A stretch of 64,000 bases of DNA from G963665815 sp942492065 (GTDB lineage Bacteria > Cloacimonadota > Cloacimonadia > Cloacimonadales > JAIOQZ01). Positions 8,769-17,529 of the stretch are shown piece by piece. The notes under the pieces were generated by a model. It was not told the DNA's origin. It searched no databases and saw nothing but the letters and a program-made list of their open reading frames with translations. A program made the translations under genes and the position numbers. The first letter of the stretch is position 1; every line of letters begins with the position of its first letter. The DNA lies in assembly GCA_942492065.1 (NCBI GenBank), contig CALODV010000013.1, forward strand, positions 1 to 64,000. Reading direction: 5' to 3'.

Positions 8769-10202
8769 ATGAAAAAATTAGTTTATGATATCATCAGAAA
8801 ACTTGAACATCTTGATTATGCAGATGTCAGACTTACAGTCTCCGATACCCAGAATATATTCTTTGAAAAAGGTGAACTGAAACACATATCCTCCGACCTT
8901 AATTCGGCTGCTGTAGGAATCCGAGTTCTTGTAGAAGGCTGCTGGGGGTTTGCAGGAACAAAAAATTTGGATACTCTTTCACTTGATAAAGCTGTCAAAA
9001 GAGCAATATCCAATGCTCAGCACGGTGCAAAATTCAAGACGAATAGAATCAAACTTACTCCGGTTAAACCAACAGTAAAAAGCTATTTCTTCCGTCCGGA
9101 AATCGATCCGTTTCTGATGAGCGATGAAGAAAAAATCAGCTATTTCAGCAATATTGCCGCAATGATGACGAACCAGGATAAAATTGTTCAGTCAAATGTC
9201 TCTGCTAACTTCTTCCGTCAGTACAAAATCTTTGCTAACACAGAAGGCACATTCACAGATTCTCTTGTGTATGATACAAAAGGAGAAATCTTTGTACTGG
9301 CTGCCGGTGATGGAAAAATCTACTCCAGAACCTATCCCGGACACATGGCTGCCCGAAGAGGTGGATTCGAAGTCATAAAGAACTTCAAATTCGAAGAGAA
9401 TGTGGAAAAGACTATGGAAGAAGCAATCGCTTTGATAAATGCTCCTGTTATAGAAGATGAAAAAGCTGATATTATCATTGGTGGCGGACACCTGGCATTA
9501 CAGCTCCACGAATCCGTTGGACATGCAACTGAAGCTGACAGGATTTTCGGTATGGAGATTTCTTATGCCGGTAAAACCTTTGTCAGACCTGATATGCTCG
9601 GTAACTTCCAGTATGGTTCTGATATCGTGACAATATTCAGTGACAGCACCGATCCGAAAGGACTTGGCTACCATGTAGTAGATGATGAAGGTGTTCCGGG
9701 AAGAAAAGTAGAGATTATCAAAAACGGTATACTTAACGATCAGCAGACTGCAAGAGAATTTGCAGGTAAACTCGGTCTTGAGCCAAGCTCCAACATGAAA
9801 GCATCTTTTGCCGATGACTTCCCTCTTGTGAGAATGACTAACTTCTGTCTGGCACCTGTTTCAGGATCATTGGGAGATCTGATTAAATCCACAGAATACG
9901 GATATTACATCGACTACACCAAAACCTGGTCTATTGACGATAACCGAAATAATTTCCAGTTCACAACAGAAATTGGCTGGTTTATTAAAGACGGTGAAAT
10001 TAAGCATATTGTGAAAGAACCTACATACTGGGGAATAACTCCTGAATTCTGGAATGCCTGCGATGCAATTTGCGGACCGGAAGAATGGGAATACCACGGT
10101 ACATTTAACTGCGGTAAAGGTGAACCCGGACAGGCAATGCATCTTTCACACGGTGTTGCTCCGGCAAGATTTAAAAACATAAACGTCAACGTAAAGGCCT
10201 AA
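8769..10202 (+). CDS. tldD: Metalloprotease TldD
   Basis: A 477-residue zinc peptidase subunit of the U62 family. The catalytic motif HESVGHATEADR begins near residue 247, with His, Glu and His of HExxxH intact and preceded by GGGHLALQL. The following LGYHVVDDEGVPGRK and the C-terminal glycine-rich part fit the family. It pairs with the preceding TldE-like subunit and lies 3 bp before the nitroreductase gene, so the three are one transcription unit. Length is usual for the family. Confidence 0.95.
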   Translation: MKKLVYDIIRKLEHLDYADVRLTVSDTQNIFFEKGELKHISSDLNSAAVGIRVLVEGCWGFAGTKNLDTLSLDKAVKRAISNAQHGAKFKTNRIKLTPVKPTVKSYFFRPEIDPFLMSDEEKISYFSNIAAMMTNQDKIVQSNVSANFFRQYKIFANTEGTFTDSLVYDTKGEIFVLAAGDGKIYSRTYPGHMAARRGGFEVIKNFKFEENVEKTMEEAIALINAPVIEDEKADIIIGGGHLALQLHESVGHATEADRIFGMEISYAGKTFVRPDMLGNFQYGSDIVTIFSDSTDPKGLGYHVVDDEGVPGRKVEIIKNGILNDQQTAREFAGKLGLEPSSNMKASFADDFPLVRMTNFCLAPVSGSLGDLIKSTEYGYYIDYTKTWSIDDNRNNFQFTTEIGWFIKDGEIKHIVKEPTYWGITPEFWNACDAICGPEEWEYHGTFNCGKGEPGQAMHLSHGVAPARFKNINVNVKA

Positions 10203-10205
10203 ACC

Positions 10206-10958
10206 ATGAAAAGTATGAATGAATACAGAGAATTTCTCAAAGATACCATCAGAAAGCAGACTGACTTTTCTAAGACTGATCAGGCAATGAAAAAGCCTGC
10301 TCCGCCAATTGAAAAACCTCATGCTGACGATGCATTCACAATTGAACTACCCGGTCCTGATGACTGGAAAGATATTGAAGATAAAGGATTTCTTGCCTGC
10401 ACAAAAAACAGACGCAGTCACAGGAAATTCAGTGATGAGCCTCTCACAATAGAAGAGCTGGCCTTTCTTTGCTGGACCACTCAGGGAATCCAGATGCAGC
10501 TCAGTGAAGCTACAGCATTCCGTACTGTTCCGTCTGCCGGTTGCCGTCATGCATTTGAGACATATCTGTGGATAATGAATGTTAAAGGATTCACTCCCGG
10601 ATGTTACAGATACCTTCCAATGGAGCACAAGCTGGTGAAAGAGTTCGAGACTGACAATATGCGTGACAAAGTTGCTGAAGCCTGTAACGGACAGAAATTC
10701 GCAGGAACAGCAAGTGTCGTTTTCTTTTGGTCTACGATCCCTTACAGAATGGAATGGCGCTATTCTTATGCTTCTCATAAGGTTATTGCTATGGATTCCG
10801 GGCATGTCTGCCAGAATCTGTATCTTGCCTGCGAAGTGATTAACGCAGGAACATGTGCAATCGCTTCTTACAATCAGCCTGTTGCAGATTCTCTGCTCAG
10901 AATCGATGGTGAAGAAGAATTTGTTATCTACATATCTCCTGTTGGTAAACTGCCATAG
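10206..10958 (+). CDS. Nitroreductase-family FMN oxidoreductase (SagB-like)
   Basis: A 250-residue flavoprotein-type reductase. The nitroreductase core starts near residue 65 with NRRSHRKFSDEPLTIEELAFLCW and continues through RTVPSAGCRHAFETYLWIMN; the C-terminal half has the DSGHVCQNLYLACEVINAGTCAI segment and ends SPVGK. The RTxPSAGxxH segment is what I associate with SagB-type dehydrogenases, which oxidise azoline rings in peptide natural products, and TldD/E-type proteases can occur near such enzymes. No cyclodehydratase or precursor peptide is visible, so a general nitroreductase role is equally possible. It is followed by a strong terminator. Confidence 0.9.
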   Translation: MKSMNEYREFLKDTIRKQTDFSKTDQAMKKPAPPIEKPHADDAFTIELPGPDDWKDIEDKGFLACTKNRRSHRKFSDEPLTIEELAFLCWTTQGIQMQLSEATAFRTVPSAGCRHAFETYLWIMNVKGFTPGCYRYLPMEHKLVKEFETDNMRDKVAEACNGQKFAGTASVVFFWSTIPYRMEWRYSYASHKVIAMDSGHVCQNLYLACEVINAGTCAIASYNQPVADSLLRIDGEEEFVIYISPVGKLP

Positions 10959-10978
10959 GATTCAGTTATAAATATTTT

Positions 10979-11010
10979 AAGGACTTCCTGATTTGGAAGT
11001 CCTTTTTTTT
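10979..11010 (+). terminator. Intrinsic terminator of the tld operon
   Basis: A perfect 10-bp stem (AAGGACTTCC with GGAAGTCCTT) with a 6-nt loop runs into an unbroken T run. It lies between convergent genes; the minus strand has A+T-rich sequence after the same stem, so it could serve both. Confidence 0.93.
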
Positions 11011-11038
11011 GAAATAGTCTGGGAGAAAGTCTTTCTTG

Positions 11039-12094
11039 TCACACTATTCTGTGAAAACTCCATTTATATCCGCAGTATCTGCATTGACGGTCATCTCTGT
11101 AAGATGACTTTACATTTGTCTCTGTACTTTTATATCCGTCTTTATTTGTTCTTGTTGTTTTGAAAATAGTTCTGCCCAGTAAGTGCGTGCCTTTATCTCG
11201 TGCTGCAAACATAGCTTTACAGTTCGGGCAGCGTTCATAATCAATTTTTTTCCATTCCCTGAAAACCCATACTCCTGCCAGAAACTGGAATAGTAGTCCA
11301 AAAATTACTTTTTTGTATAAAGGAGAATAGAAGTACATGGGAAAGAGATATTGGAAATATGCAAGCCATAGGAAAATCAGATAAACGTTCACAATCCAGT
11401 TTGAAATAAATCTGAAAGAGCATAAAAAGTTCACGGATTTGCTCATAAACAAGAATGGCAGCAAAAAAAGTATGACCGAGAAAAAGAAGACTATATTTTT
11501 TTTAGCCTTGCTCTGCTCTCCCCATTTGTGAATTTTCTCCAGAACGGAGTTAGCTTTTGTTCTTCCACTGAGGAACTTCTCATAGTATTTCTGGTTATCC
11601 TTTTCATGCTGTGTTAATGGTCCAAGCCTGACTATTTTCTTACTGTCGACCCAACCCTTTATTCCTTGATACTCAATCAAAGTACTTGACATACCCTTCT
11701 TCTCTCCTTCGGCGATAGTAACAACATCACCGATCTTTAGAGTTTTCAAAGTTTTTCTGTCATTTTTCCCAGACATTTTGTCTGCAATCTGAGTCCCATT
11801 TGCCTTTATAACAAATTGTCCTGTTAAAGAAGGATCATTTCTGTATGCAATATGCGATTCATTTATCCAGCCGATATGCTTCCTTTTCTTAACTCTTAAC
11901 CAGTCTCCTGACTTCTCAAGAGCTGTAAAAGTAAATCCAATCTCTGTGTTCATTAAAGGTCTGCTTTCAGATGAGCTTTCCGCAAAAACCTTACCCGGAG
12001 TCATCACTACAACAGTAATATTCTCTTCGAATTCAGAAAATAATGGAACGGAAATCAGTATTATCAGTAAAAAAAGTACTGTATTATTCTTCAT
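11039..12094 (-). CDS. SH3-domain and zinc-ribbon membrane protein
   Basis: A 351-residue protein: signal peptide in residues 1-20; two bacterial SH3 (SH3b) modules at about 24-88 (ending GDWLRVKKRKHIGWINESHI) and 92-157 (ending IKGWVDSKKIV); a linker; three hydrophobic helices between about 197 and 282; then a C-terminal four-cysteine zinc site with CPNC at 289-292 and CRYC at 338-341. SH3b domains often bind peptidoglycan or exposed peptides, so the N-terminal part is probably periplasmic. The odd number of helices would put the zinc ribbon in the cytoplasm if the signal peptide is cleaved. No partner is evident. Precise function unknown. Confidence 0.82.
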   Translation of the reverse strand: MKNNTVLFLLIILISVPLFSEFEENITVVVMTPGKVFAESSSESRPLMNTEIGFTFTALEKSGDWLRVKKRKHIGWINESHIAYRNDPSLTGQFVIKANGTQIADKMSGKNDRKTLKTLKIGDVVTIAEGEKKGMSSTLIEYQGIKGWVDSKKIVRLGPLTQHEKDNQKYYEKFLSGRTKANSVLEKIHKWGEQSKAKKNIVFFFSVILFLLPFLFMSKSVNFLCSFRFISNWIVNVYLIFLWLAYFQYLFPMYFYSPLYKKVIFGLLFQFLAGVWVFREWKKIDYERCPNCKAMFAARDKGTHLLGRTIFKTTRTNKDGYKSTETNVKSSYRDDRQCRYCGYKWSFHRIV

Positions 12095-12158
12095 CTAATC
12101 CTCCGGTAAGATTTTCGGTCATAAGATTAATTATGTCAATAGAATAATATTAATGCAC

Positions 12159-12187
12159 AAAAAAAGAGACGTACTTAAGTACGTCTC
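12159..12187 (-). terminator. Intrinsic terminator of the beta-helix protein gene
   Basis: A 22-bp perfect palindrome centred on CTTAAG (arms GAGACGTACTT) is followed, on the minus strand, by seven T residues. It lies 20 bp after the stop of the gene at 12208-14604. Confidence 0.92.
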
Positions 12188-12207
12188 AATAATTATCATA
12201 GTTTATT

Positions 12208-14604
12208 TTATTTCAAAAGCATAAGCTTCTTTGTCTGCTTAACAGTCTGAGTAGTAAGTCTGTAGAAATATACTCCTGAGGCAACATTGCTACCGGAGTC
12301 ATCTTTTCCAGTCCAGGTCAAAGTATGTTCACCTTCATTAAGGTTATCATAAGATTTTACAATTTGTCCCTTAATGTTGAATATCTCTAACTTGCCGTAT
12401 TCAGCATCTTTAATACTCAGCTGAATATTGGTCTCAGGATTGAAAGGATTTGGGTAAGCAGATTTCAAAGCAGTAACTTCACATACTTCTTCAATATCAT
12501 CCTTCTTATCGGTTCCGATTGTAACCGTAACTGGTCCGTTGAAATGGCTGTTACCATTATTCTCAACTGTTTCCAGCCAGTAGGAGTAAACTTCTCCCGT
12601 TTCTACATCAATATCAGTTACAGTGTATGCTCTAAGTGCTGACGAATTGAATGCAGGGATAATGTCTTCTGTAACCAGTACAGCATCATTGAGTACATCA
12701 TTTGTATCTCGGTAAATATTAAATCCGCTTAGATCTGACTCAGTCTGTGTACTCCATTTGATTTCCGCAAAGCTGTCTTCAATTACAACTGCATTAAATG
12801 ATGCCAGTGTTACAGGGAGTGGATTATCTCCTGCACCCGCAGGTACAAATTCTGAGAAAGAGCTTAAACCTCTTATTGTAATGTACGGATCATTATATTC
12901 CAGAGTTCCTCCCAGATCAGATACAACATCCTGCCATGGAGAACTGCTGTCCGGTCTTTTGAGAATTCTGAGTGTACTGAAGTTACTTATACCTCTGACA
13001 TCTGATAAGTCCAATGTGAGTTCATACTCTCCAACATCACCTGATGATGACTCTATAATCCAGCTGATATCTCCAAGGTTCTGAACAGTCCCTGGTAGAT
13101 TACCAACGATTGTAGGCTCTTCAAATAATTCAAACATATCAAGTTCTGTCGCAGCATGAGCCTCTACAAACTGTATAGTCACATCCATTACAGGATATGC
13201 ATGTTGCCCGAGATCATCAATCGGTAATGACAAAGCTTCAACAAAATCACCATCATCATCCGCTTCATAACAACCCAAGTCGTAACCTGCCCCCAATGGT
13301 CTGGGATTATCTACAAGATCGTTTGAAGGGCATGCACCAGCGGCATAAGCAGAATTAAAACAGGGAGAACCTTCCCTGAGTCTGTATATTACCATCTCAT
13401 TACGACCAAACATAGGATCATTATCAATATTTCCACCCGCATCATTTCCGAAAGCCGGTACTCCACCTTCAATATCATTGTAATGGAATGTTGGTAAAGC
13501 TTGAGACTGATTGTATGTCCATGTCACACTAGAAGTATTTCCCCAGATAATGTTATTAATTATATACGAATCCACATCTCCACTGTATGGGCTGATTGTT
13601 ATACCCGGTCCTATATTATCAGCGATAGTATTACTACCTACAAGACAGCCGTCGTAATTATAAATACAAAGCCCTGCTCCTCTGTTAGCACAGGTATTAT
13701 TATATATAAGATTGTTGAAAAACACAAAGTATGAATTAGCACAGAAAACTGCTCCACCACCGGAAGAAGCTTCGTTATTGAAGAATCTATTATTGAAAAC
13801 CTCACCGCCTGCCATTCCGGCAATATAAAGTGCACCACCTGTACCATCGACCTCAGTATCTATAGCAGTATTGCCATCAAAAGTATTGTATGATACTTCT
13901 GAATAAAGATCAGTGATTGATCCGTTATAAATATATATAGCTCCACCTGATCCTCCGGAGATAGACGAGTTATTCTCAAAAGTATTATTCAGTATCTTCA
14001 ATTCTGAATATTGAATTGCAATTGCTCCGCCATATGTAGCAGTGTTGTTTCTGAAGATATTATTTTCTATTGAACAATATTCTCCTGGAACTTCTACAGC
14101 CAAACCGTAATTGTAATATATTGCGCCCCCATAAGATGCCGAATAGTTATTTTCAAAAATATTATTAATGATGACTGGATGCAGTATGTTTTCAGGATCG
14201 TTTGGGTAACCTTCATCCATAAAGATTGCTCCTCCCCCACCATTATGTTCATCGCAATAACCGTTACGAATCGTGAATCCGTCGATGGCTGAAGCTCTAT
14301 AAACAAATCGGGCTGTTTGACCGGCAAAATCAAAAACAAATGCTCTTGCTGCCCCTTCACAGTCAATTATACAATTCTCCGGTCCATTTTCCGAGCGAAC
14401 CCATAGTTGTTTTCCCCACCATGTAATTTCAGTATTGTCCGGTCCGGTGTAAACACCATCAGACACAAGAACTACATCTCCTGTCTCCGCTGCCATTACA
14501 GCTGCCTTGATTGAAGGTTGATGTTCAGGGACACGAATAATTCCCCCAAACAGCTGTAAAACATAAATTGAAACAAATAAAATTGTTAAGCAGATTTTTT
14601 TCAT
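12208..14604 (-). CDS. Secreted parallel beta-helix protein with type IX-type sorting tail
   Basis: A 798-residue exported protein. I place the start at the MKKICLTIL methionine, five codons inside the longest frame, because AAGGAG lies 8 bp upstream. Residues 1-21 are a signal peptide. Residues about 25-400 form a right-handed parallel beta-helix of repeated turns such as NNIFENNYSASYGGAIYYN, with many GGAI motifs, as in Pmp-like or polysaccharide-active proteins; it opens with the PSIKAAVMAAETGDVV segment common in such repeats. A beta-sandwich region and a fibronectin-like segment follow (about 590-700). The last 80 residues, starting YPNPFNPETNIQLSI and ending KKLMLLK, are a Por-type C-terminal sorting domain. 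A likely surface or extracellular protein; substrate unknown. Confidence 0.9.
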   Translation of the reverse strand: MKKICLTILFVSIYVLQLFGGIIRVPEHQPSIKAAVMAAETGDVVLVSDGVYTGPDNTEITWWGKQLWVRSENGPENCIIDCEGAARAFVFDFAGQTARFVYRASAIDGFTIRNGYCDEHNGGGGAIFMDEGYPNDPENILHPVIINNIFENNYSASYGGAIYYNYGLAVEVPGEYCSIENNIFRNNTATYGGAIAIQYSELKILNNTFENNSSISGGSGGAIYIYNGSITDLYSEVSYNTFDGNTAIDTEVDGTGGALYIAGMAGGEVFNNRFFNNEASSGGGAVFCANSYFVFFNNLIYNNTCANRGAGLCIYNYDGCLVGSNTIADNIGPGITISPYSGDVDSYIINNIIWGNTSSVTWTYNQSQALPTFHYNDIEGGVPAFGNDAGGNIDNDPMFGRNEMVIYRLREGSPCFNSAYAAGACPSNDLVDNPRPLGAGYDLGCYEADDDGDFVEALSLPIDDLGQHAYPVMDVTIQFVEAHAATELDMFELFEEPTIVGNLPGTVQNLGDISWIIESSSGDVGEYELTLDLSDVRGISNFSTLRILKRPDSSSPWQDVVSDLGGTLEYNDPYITIRGLSSFSEFVPAGAGDNPLPVTLASFNAVVIEDSFAEIKWSTQTESDLSGFNIYRDTNDVLNDAVLVTEDIIPAFNSSALRAYTVTDIDVETGEVYSYWLETVENNGNSHFNGPVTVTIGTDKKDDIEEVCEVTALKSAYPNPFNPETNIQLSIKDAEYGKLEIFNIKGQIVKSYDNLNEGEHTLTWTGKDDSGSNVASGVYFYRLTTQTVKQTKKLMLLK

Positions 14605-14836
14605 ACATACTCCTTGCATTCGTATAGATTATTATTGAAAAACATAGTTATATTAGTTTTATCAGTAAGGTGCATAAACTAAACAATTATACTAATTTTA
14701 CGCAAGTTATTTTTTTACATTGTTTTAACAAAATTAATTAATTAGCACTCGAAATACGTGAAGATACTGCAGAGTACAAAAAAAGACCGTCCCGCAGAAC
14801 AGTCTTTTTATGTTTTATAAAACTATTTAAGTCCGT
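14605..14836. other. Intergenic region between glnS and the beta-helix gene
   Basis: On the minus strand a perfect TATAAT lies at 14686-14691, about 82 bp before the start of the beta-helix gene, but no good -35 is spaced to it. The rest is AT-rich without ORFs; the glnS terminator sits at 14778-14810. Confidence 0.4.
14778..14810 (-). terminator. Intrinsic terminator of glnS
   Basis: On the minus strand a stem starting AAAAAGAC and ending GTCTTTTTTT encloses a GC-rich loop (TGTTCTGCGGGACG). It lies 27 bp after the glnS stop. Confidence 0.85.
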
Positions 14837-16516
14837 TTATTTCATGTTTCTCTTAATTCTCGCCCAGGTGTCGCGCATTGTACATGTTCTGTTGAACACG
14901 GGTTTCCCGGGTTTGGAATCTATCGGATCTGTGTAGAAGTATCCTGTTCTGAGAAACTGGAAGTGAGTTCCCGGTTCTGCATCTTTCAGTCCGGCTTCCA
15001 GAATGCAGTTATCTGCATAAGTCAGAGAATCAGGATTAATATCTTCCAAAAAGTCACCTGTTTCTTCCGGAACTTCACTGGTAAACAGATGATCGAACAA
15101 TCTCACTTCAGCTTTAAAATTATGAGAAGCTGATACCCAATGAGAAGTACCTTTAACTTTTCTTCCATCATCTGACCAACCGCCTTTGGTGGTTGGATCA
15201 TAGGTACAATGCACTTCAAGAATATTACCGTCATCATCTTTTATAACATCATTACATGTAACATAGTAAGCATGCTTCAAACGAACTTCTTTTCCGGGGG
15301 ACATTCTGAAGTACTTCTTAGGTGGGTTTTCCATGAAGTCTTCACGTTCAATGTAAAGCTCACGTGAGAAAATGATCTTTCTGCCTTTATCATCCGGATC
15401 TTCCGGGTTGTTCTCAGCGTCAAGCTCTTCAATCTGTCCTTCAGGATAGTTTGTGATTACAACTTTAAGCGGATCAATAACAGCCATGACACGCATAGCT
15501 TTTTTATTCAGATCTTCCCTGACACAGAACTGCAGCAGAGAAAAATCAACCATACTATTAGCTTTAGCCAGACCGATTCTGTCGCAGAAATCTTTGATTG
15601 CTTCCGGAGTATATCCTCTTCTTCTCATTCCTGATACAGTAGGAAGACGTGGGTCATCCCACCCGATTACTCGTTTTTCCTCTACAAGACGAAGAAGCTT
15701 GCGTTTACTCATAACAGTGTGTGTAAGGTTAAGTCTGGCAAACTCGATCTGTCTTGGTTTACTCACTGAACTCACATTATCAACAAACCAGTCATACAGC
15801 GGTCTGTGATCTTCGAATTCCAGTGAACACAAAGAGTGAGTAATATGCTCAATCGCATCAGAAAGACAGTGAGTGAAATCGTACATAGGATATATACACC
15901 AGTCATCGCCTGTTCTGTGGTGATGCACTTTTTTAATTCTGTATATAACAGGGTCGCGCATATTAAGATTAGGTGAAGCCATATCTATTTTAGCTCTGAG
16001 AACAGCAGCACCTTCTTCGAATTCACCGTTTTTCATTTTCTCGAAAAGTTCGAGATTTTCTTCTATTGATCTGTCTCTGTAGGGACTGTTTTTCCCCGGA
16101 GACTTTATTGTTCCTCTATACTCCTTATTTTCTTCAGGAGTAAGTTGGCATACAAAAGCTTTGTTACTTTTTATCAGTTCAATTGCATATTGGTAAAGCT
16201 GCTGAAAGTAATCCGAAGCGTAGTGCATGTTATCCCATTTGAAACCAAGCCATTTTATATCATTCTGAATGGCATCGACGTATTCCACGTCTTCCAGTGC
16301 GGGATTAGTGTCGTCAAACCTGAGGTTACATGTACCTTTGTAATCAATAGCAATACCGAAGTTCAGGCAGATGGATTTAGCATGCCCGATATGCAGATAC
16401 CCGTTTGGTTCCGGTGGAAATCTGGTAGCTATTACTTTGTGCTTTCCTGTTTTAAGATCATCATCAATTATATCTCTGATGAAATTCGAATTAGTTTCTT
16501 TTTCATGATTTTCCAT
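14837..16516 (-). CDS. glnS: Glutaminyl-tRNA synthetase
   Basis: Class I aminoacyl-tRNA synthetase charging tRNA-Gln directly with glutamine. The ATP-binding motif is in ATRFPPEPNGYLHIGHAKS (about residues 29-47), the KMSKS-equivalent loop reads VMSKRKL near 268, and tRNA-acceptor features such as RFDDTNPALEDVEYVDAI are present. The C-terminal beta-barrels are complete and the length, 559, matches the E. coli-type enzyme. Presence of GlnRS means this organism need not depend on the Glu-tRNA-Gln amidotransferase for Gln-tRNA. Ribosome binding site AAGGAG precedes the ATG. It appears monocistronic. Confidence 0.97.
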   Translation of the reverse strand: MENHEKETNSNFIRDIIDDDLKTGKHKVIATRFPPEPNGYLHIGHAKSICLNFGIAIDYKGTCNLRFDDTNPALEDVEYVDAIQNDIKWLGFKWDNMHYASDYFQQLYQYAIELIKSNKAFVCQLTPEENKEYRGTIKSPGKNSPYRDRSIEENLELFEKMKNGEFEEGAAVLRAKIDMASPNLNMRDPVIYRIKKVHHHRTGDDWCIYPMYDFTHCLSDAIEHITHSLCSLEFEDHRPLYDWFVDNVSSVSKPRQIEFARLNLTHTVMSKRKLLRLVEEKRVIGWDDPRLPTVSGMRRRGYTPEAIKDFCDRIGLAKANSMVDFSLLQFCVREDLNKKAMRVMAVIDPLKVVITNYPEGQIEELDAENNPEDPDDKGRKIIFSRELYIEREDFMENPPKKYFRMSPGKEVRLKHAYYVTCNDVIKDDDGNILEVHCTYDPTTKGGWSDDGRKVKGTSHWVSASHNFKAEVRLFDHLFTSEVPEETGDFLEDINPDSLTYADNCILEAGLKDAEPGTHFQFLRTGYFYTDPIDSKPGKPVFNRTCTMRDTWARIKRNMK

Positions 16517-16582
16517 GATTTTTACTCCTTACCATTTATGCAATTAGTTTAAGAATTAACAATTTTATTCAGCGGAATCATG

Positions 16583-16750
16583 TCAAGCAAGTATTAAAAA
16601 TGAGAATATCAGAAATAGTTCAAGCCAGAGGAAGTAATTAATCACACCATTATCTGAACTGCCGATTGAAGCCATCTTTTTTCCGTCGTAATATATGGTA
16701 ACGAAATACGTTAAATACAATATCACAATAAAACAAAACATGTATATCAT
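16583..16750 (-). CDS. Possible 55-residue small membrane protein
   Basis: A short minus-strand frame of 55 codons in the glnS-yggS gap. The peptide has two strongly hydrophobic segments, about residues 3-20 (MFCFIVILYLTYFVTI) and 37-55 (INYFLWLELFLIFSFLILA), joined by a polar loop DGKKMASIGSSDNG, the layout of a small two-helix inner-membrane protein. A second ATG is at codon 4. There is no clear Shine-Dalgarno and the stop is 66 bp upstream of the glnS start on the same strand, so it could be cotranscribed. It may be a chance frame. Confidence 0.4.
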   Translation of the reverse strand: MIYMFCFIVILYLTYFVTIYYDGKKMASIGSSDNGVINYFLWLELFLIFSFLILA

Positions 16751-16823
16751 CTAAACACTGAATTAAGCTTGACATATAGTCTGAACGCCTGCTTTTTACT
16801 TTGCTTGAGATGGAGTCTAAAAA

Positions 16824-17516
16824 ATGAAAGAAAGAATTGATTTAATAAGAAAGAAAATCGCTGATACTGCAGAAGCCTGCAATCTCTCAACAGATGACAT
16901 CCTGTTGCTGGCAGTAACAAAAACACACGATGTTGCCACAATCAGAGAAGGCATAAAACATGGTCTGACCTGTATTGCCGAGAATAAAATTCAGGAATCA
17001 CTGAGAAAAATCCCAGAGCTTCAGGATGAAATAGATGAATTCCACTTTATTGGACATCTTCAGTCAAACAAGATTCGAAAGCTGCTTAATCTGAAACCGA
17101 CTCTCATTCATTCACTCGATAAGATTTCGACAATCAAAAAGCTGGACAGCGTTGCTCAGGAAATGGGAATTATACAGAGTATACTTGTACAGGTTAATAC
17201 TTCGGGCGAAGAATCTAAATTCGGAATTGAGCCTGAAGAAACACTTGATTTCCTGAAAGAAGCGGTTAAATTCAAAAATGTCAGAGTCAAGGGTTTGATG
17301 ACTATCGGCATGTTTACTTCAGATGAACAAGTCATTCGAGTATGTTTCAAGAAATTGAAAAGATTATATGATGAGGCTGCAAAACTTCCGGGAACAGAAT
17401 TTGAATATCTTTCCATGGGTATGAGCGGGGACTTCAATATTGCCATAGAAGAAGGAGCCAATATTTTAAGAGTCGGTTCCGCAATATTTGGTGCAAGAGA
17501 TTATACAAATAAATAA
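16824..17516 (+). CDS. YggS/PLPBP-family pyridoxal phosphate homeostasis protein
   Basis: A 230-residue single-domain alanine racemase-fold protein that binds PLP and buffers its level and amino/keto acid pools; family members have no known catalytic activity. The PLP lysine is in LLAVTKTH near residue 32. Other family motifs are GENK-like AENKIQESLRK, FHFIGHLQSNK, VNTSGEESKFG, GLMTIG and the end SMGMSGDFNIAIEEGANILRVGSAIFG. The usual first motif VSKT is VTKT here. It heads a four-gene operon with only 10-13 bp between members. TTGACA about 55 bp upstream is a possible -35. Confidence 0.95.
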   Translation: MKERIDLIRKKIADTAEACNLSTDDILLLAVTKTHDVATIREGIKHGLTCIAENKIQESLRKIPELQDEIDEFHFIGHLQSNKIRKLLNLKPTLIHSLDKISTIKKLDSVAQEMGIIQSILVQVNTSGEESKFGIEPEETLDFLKEAVKFKNVRVKGLMTIGMFTSDEQVIRVCFKKLKRLYDEAAKLPGTEFEYLSMGMSGDFNIAIEEGANILRVGSAIFGARDYTNK

Positions 17517-17529
17517 CAAAAGAGATAAC

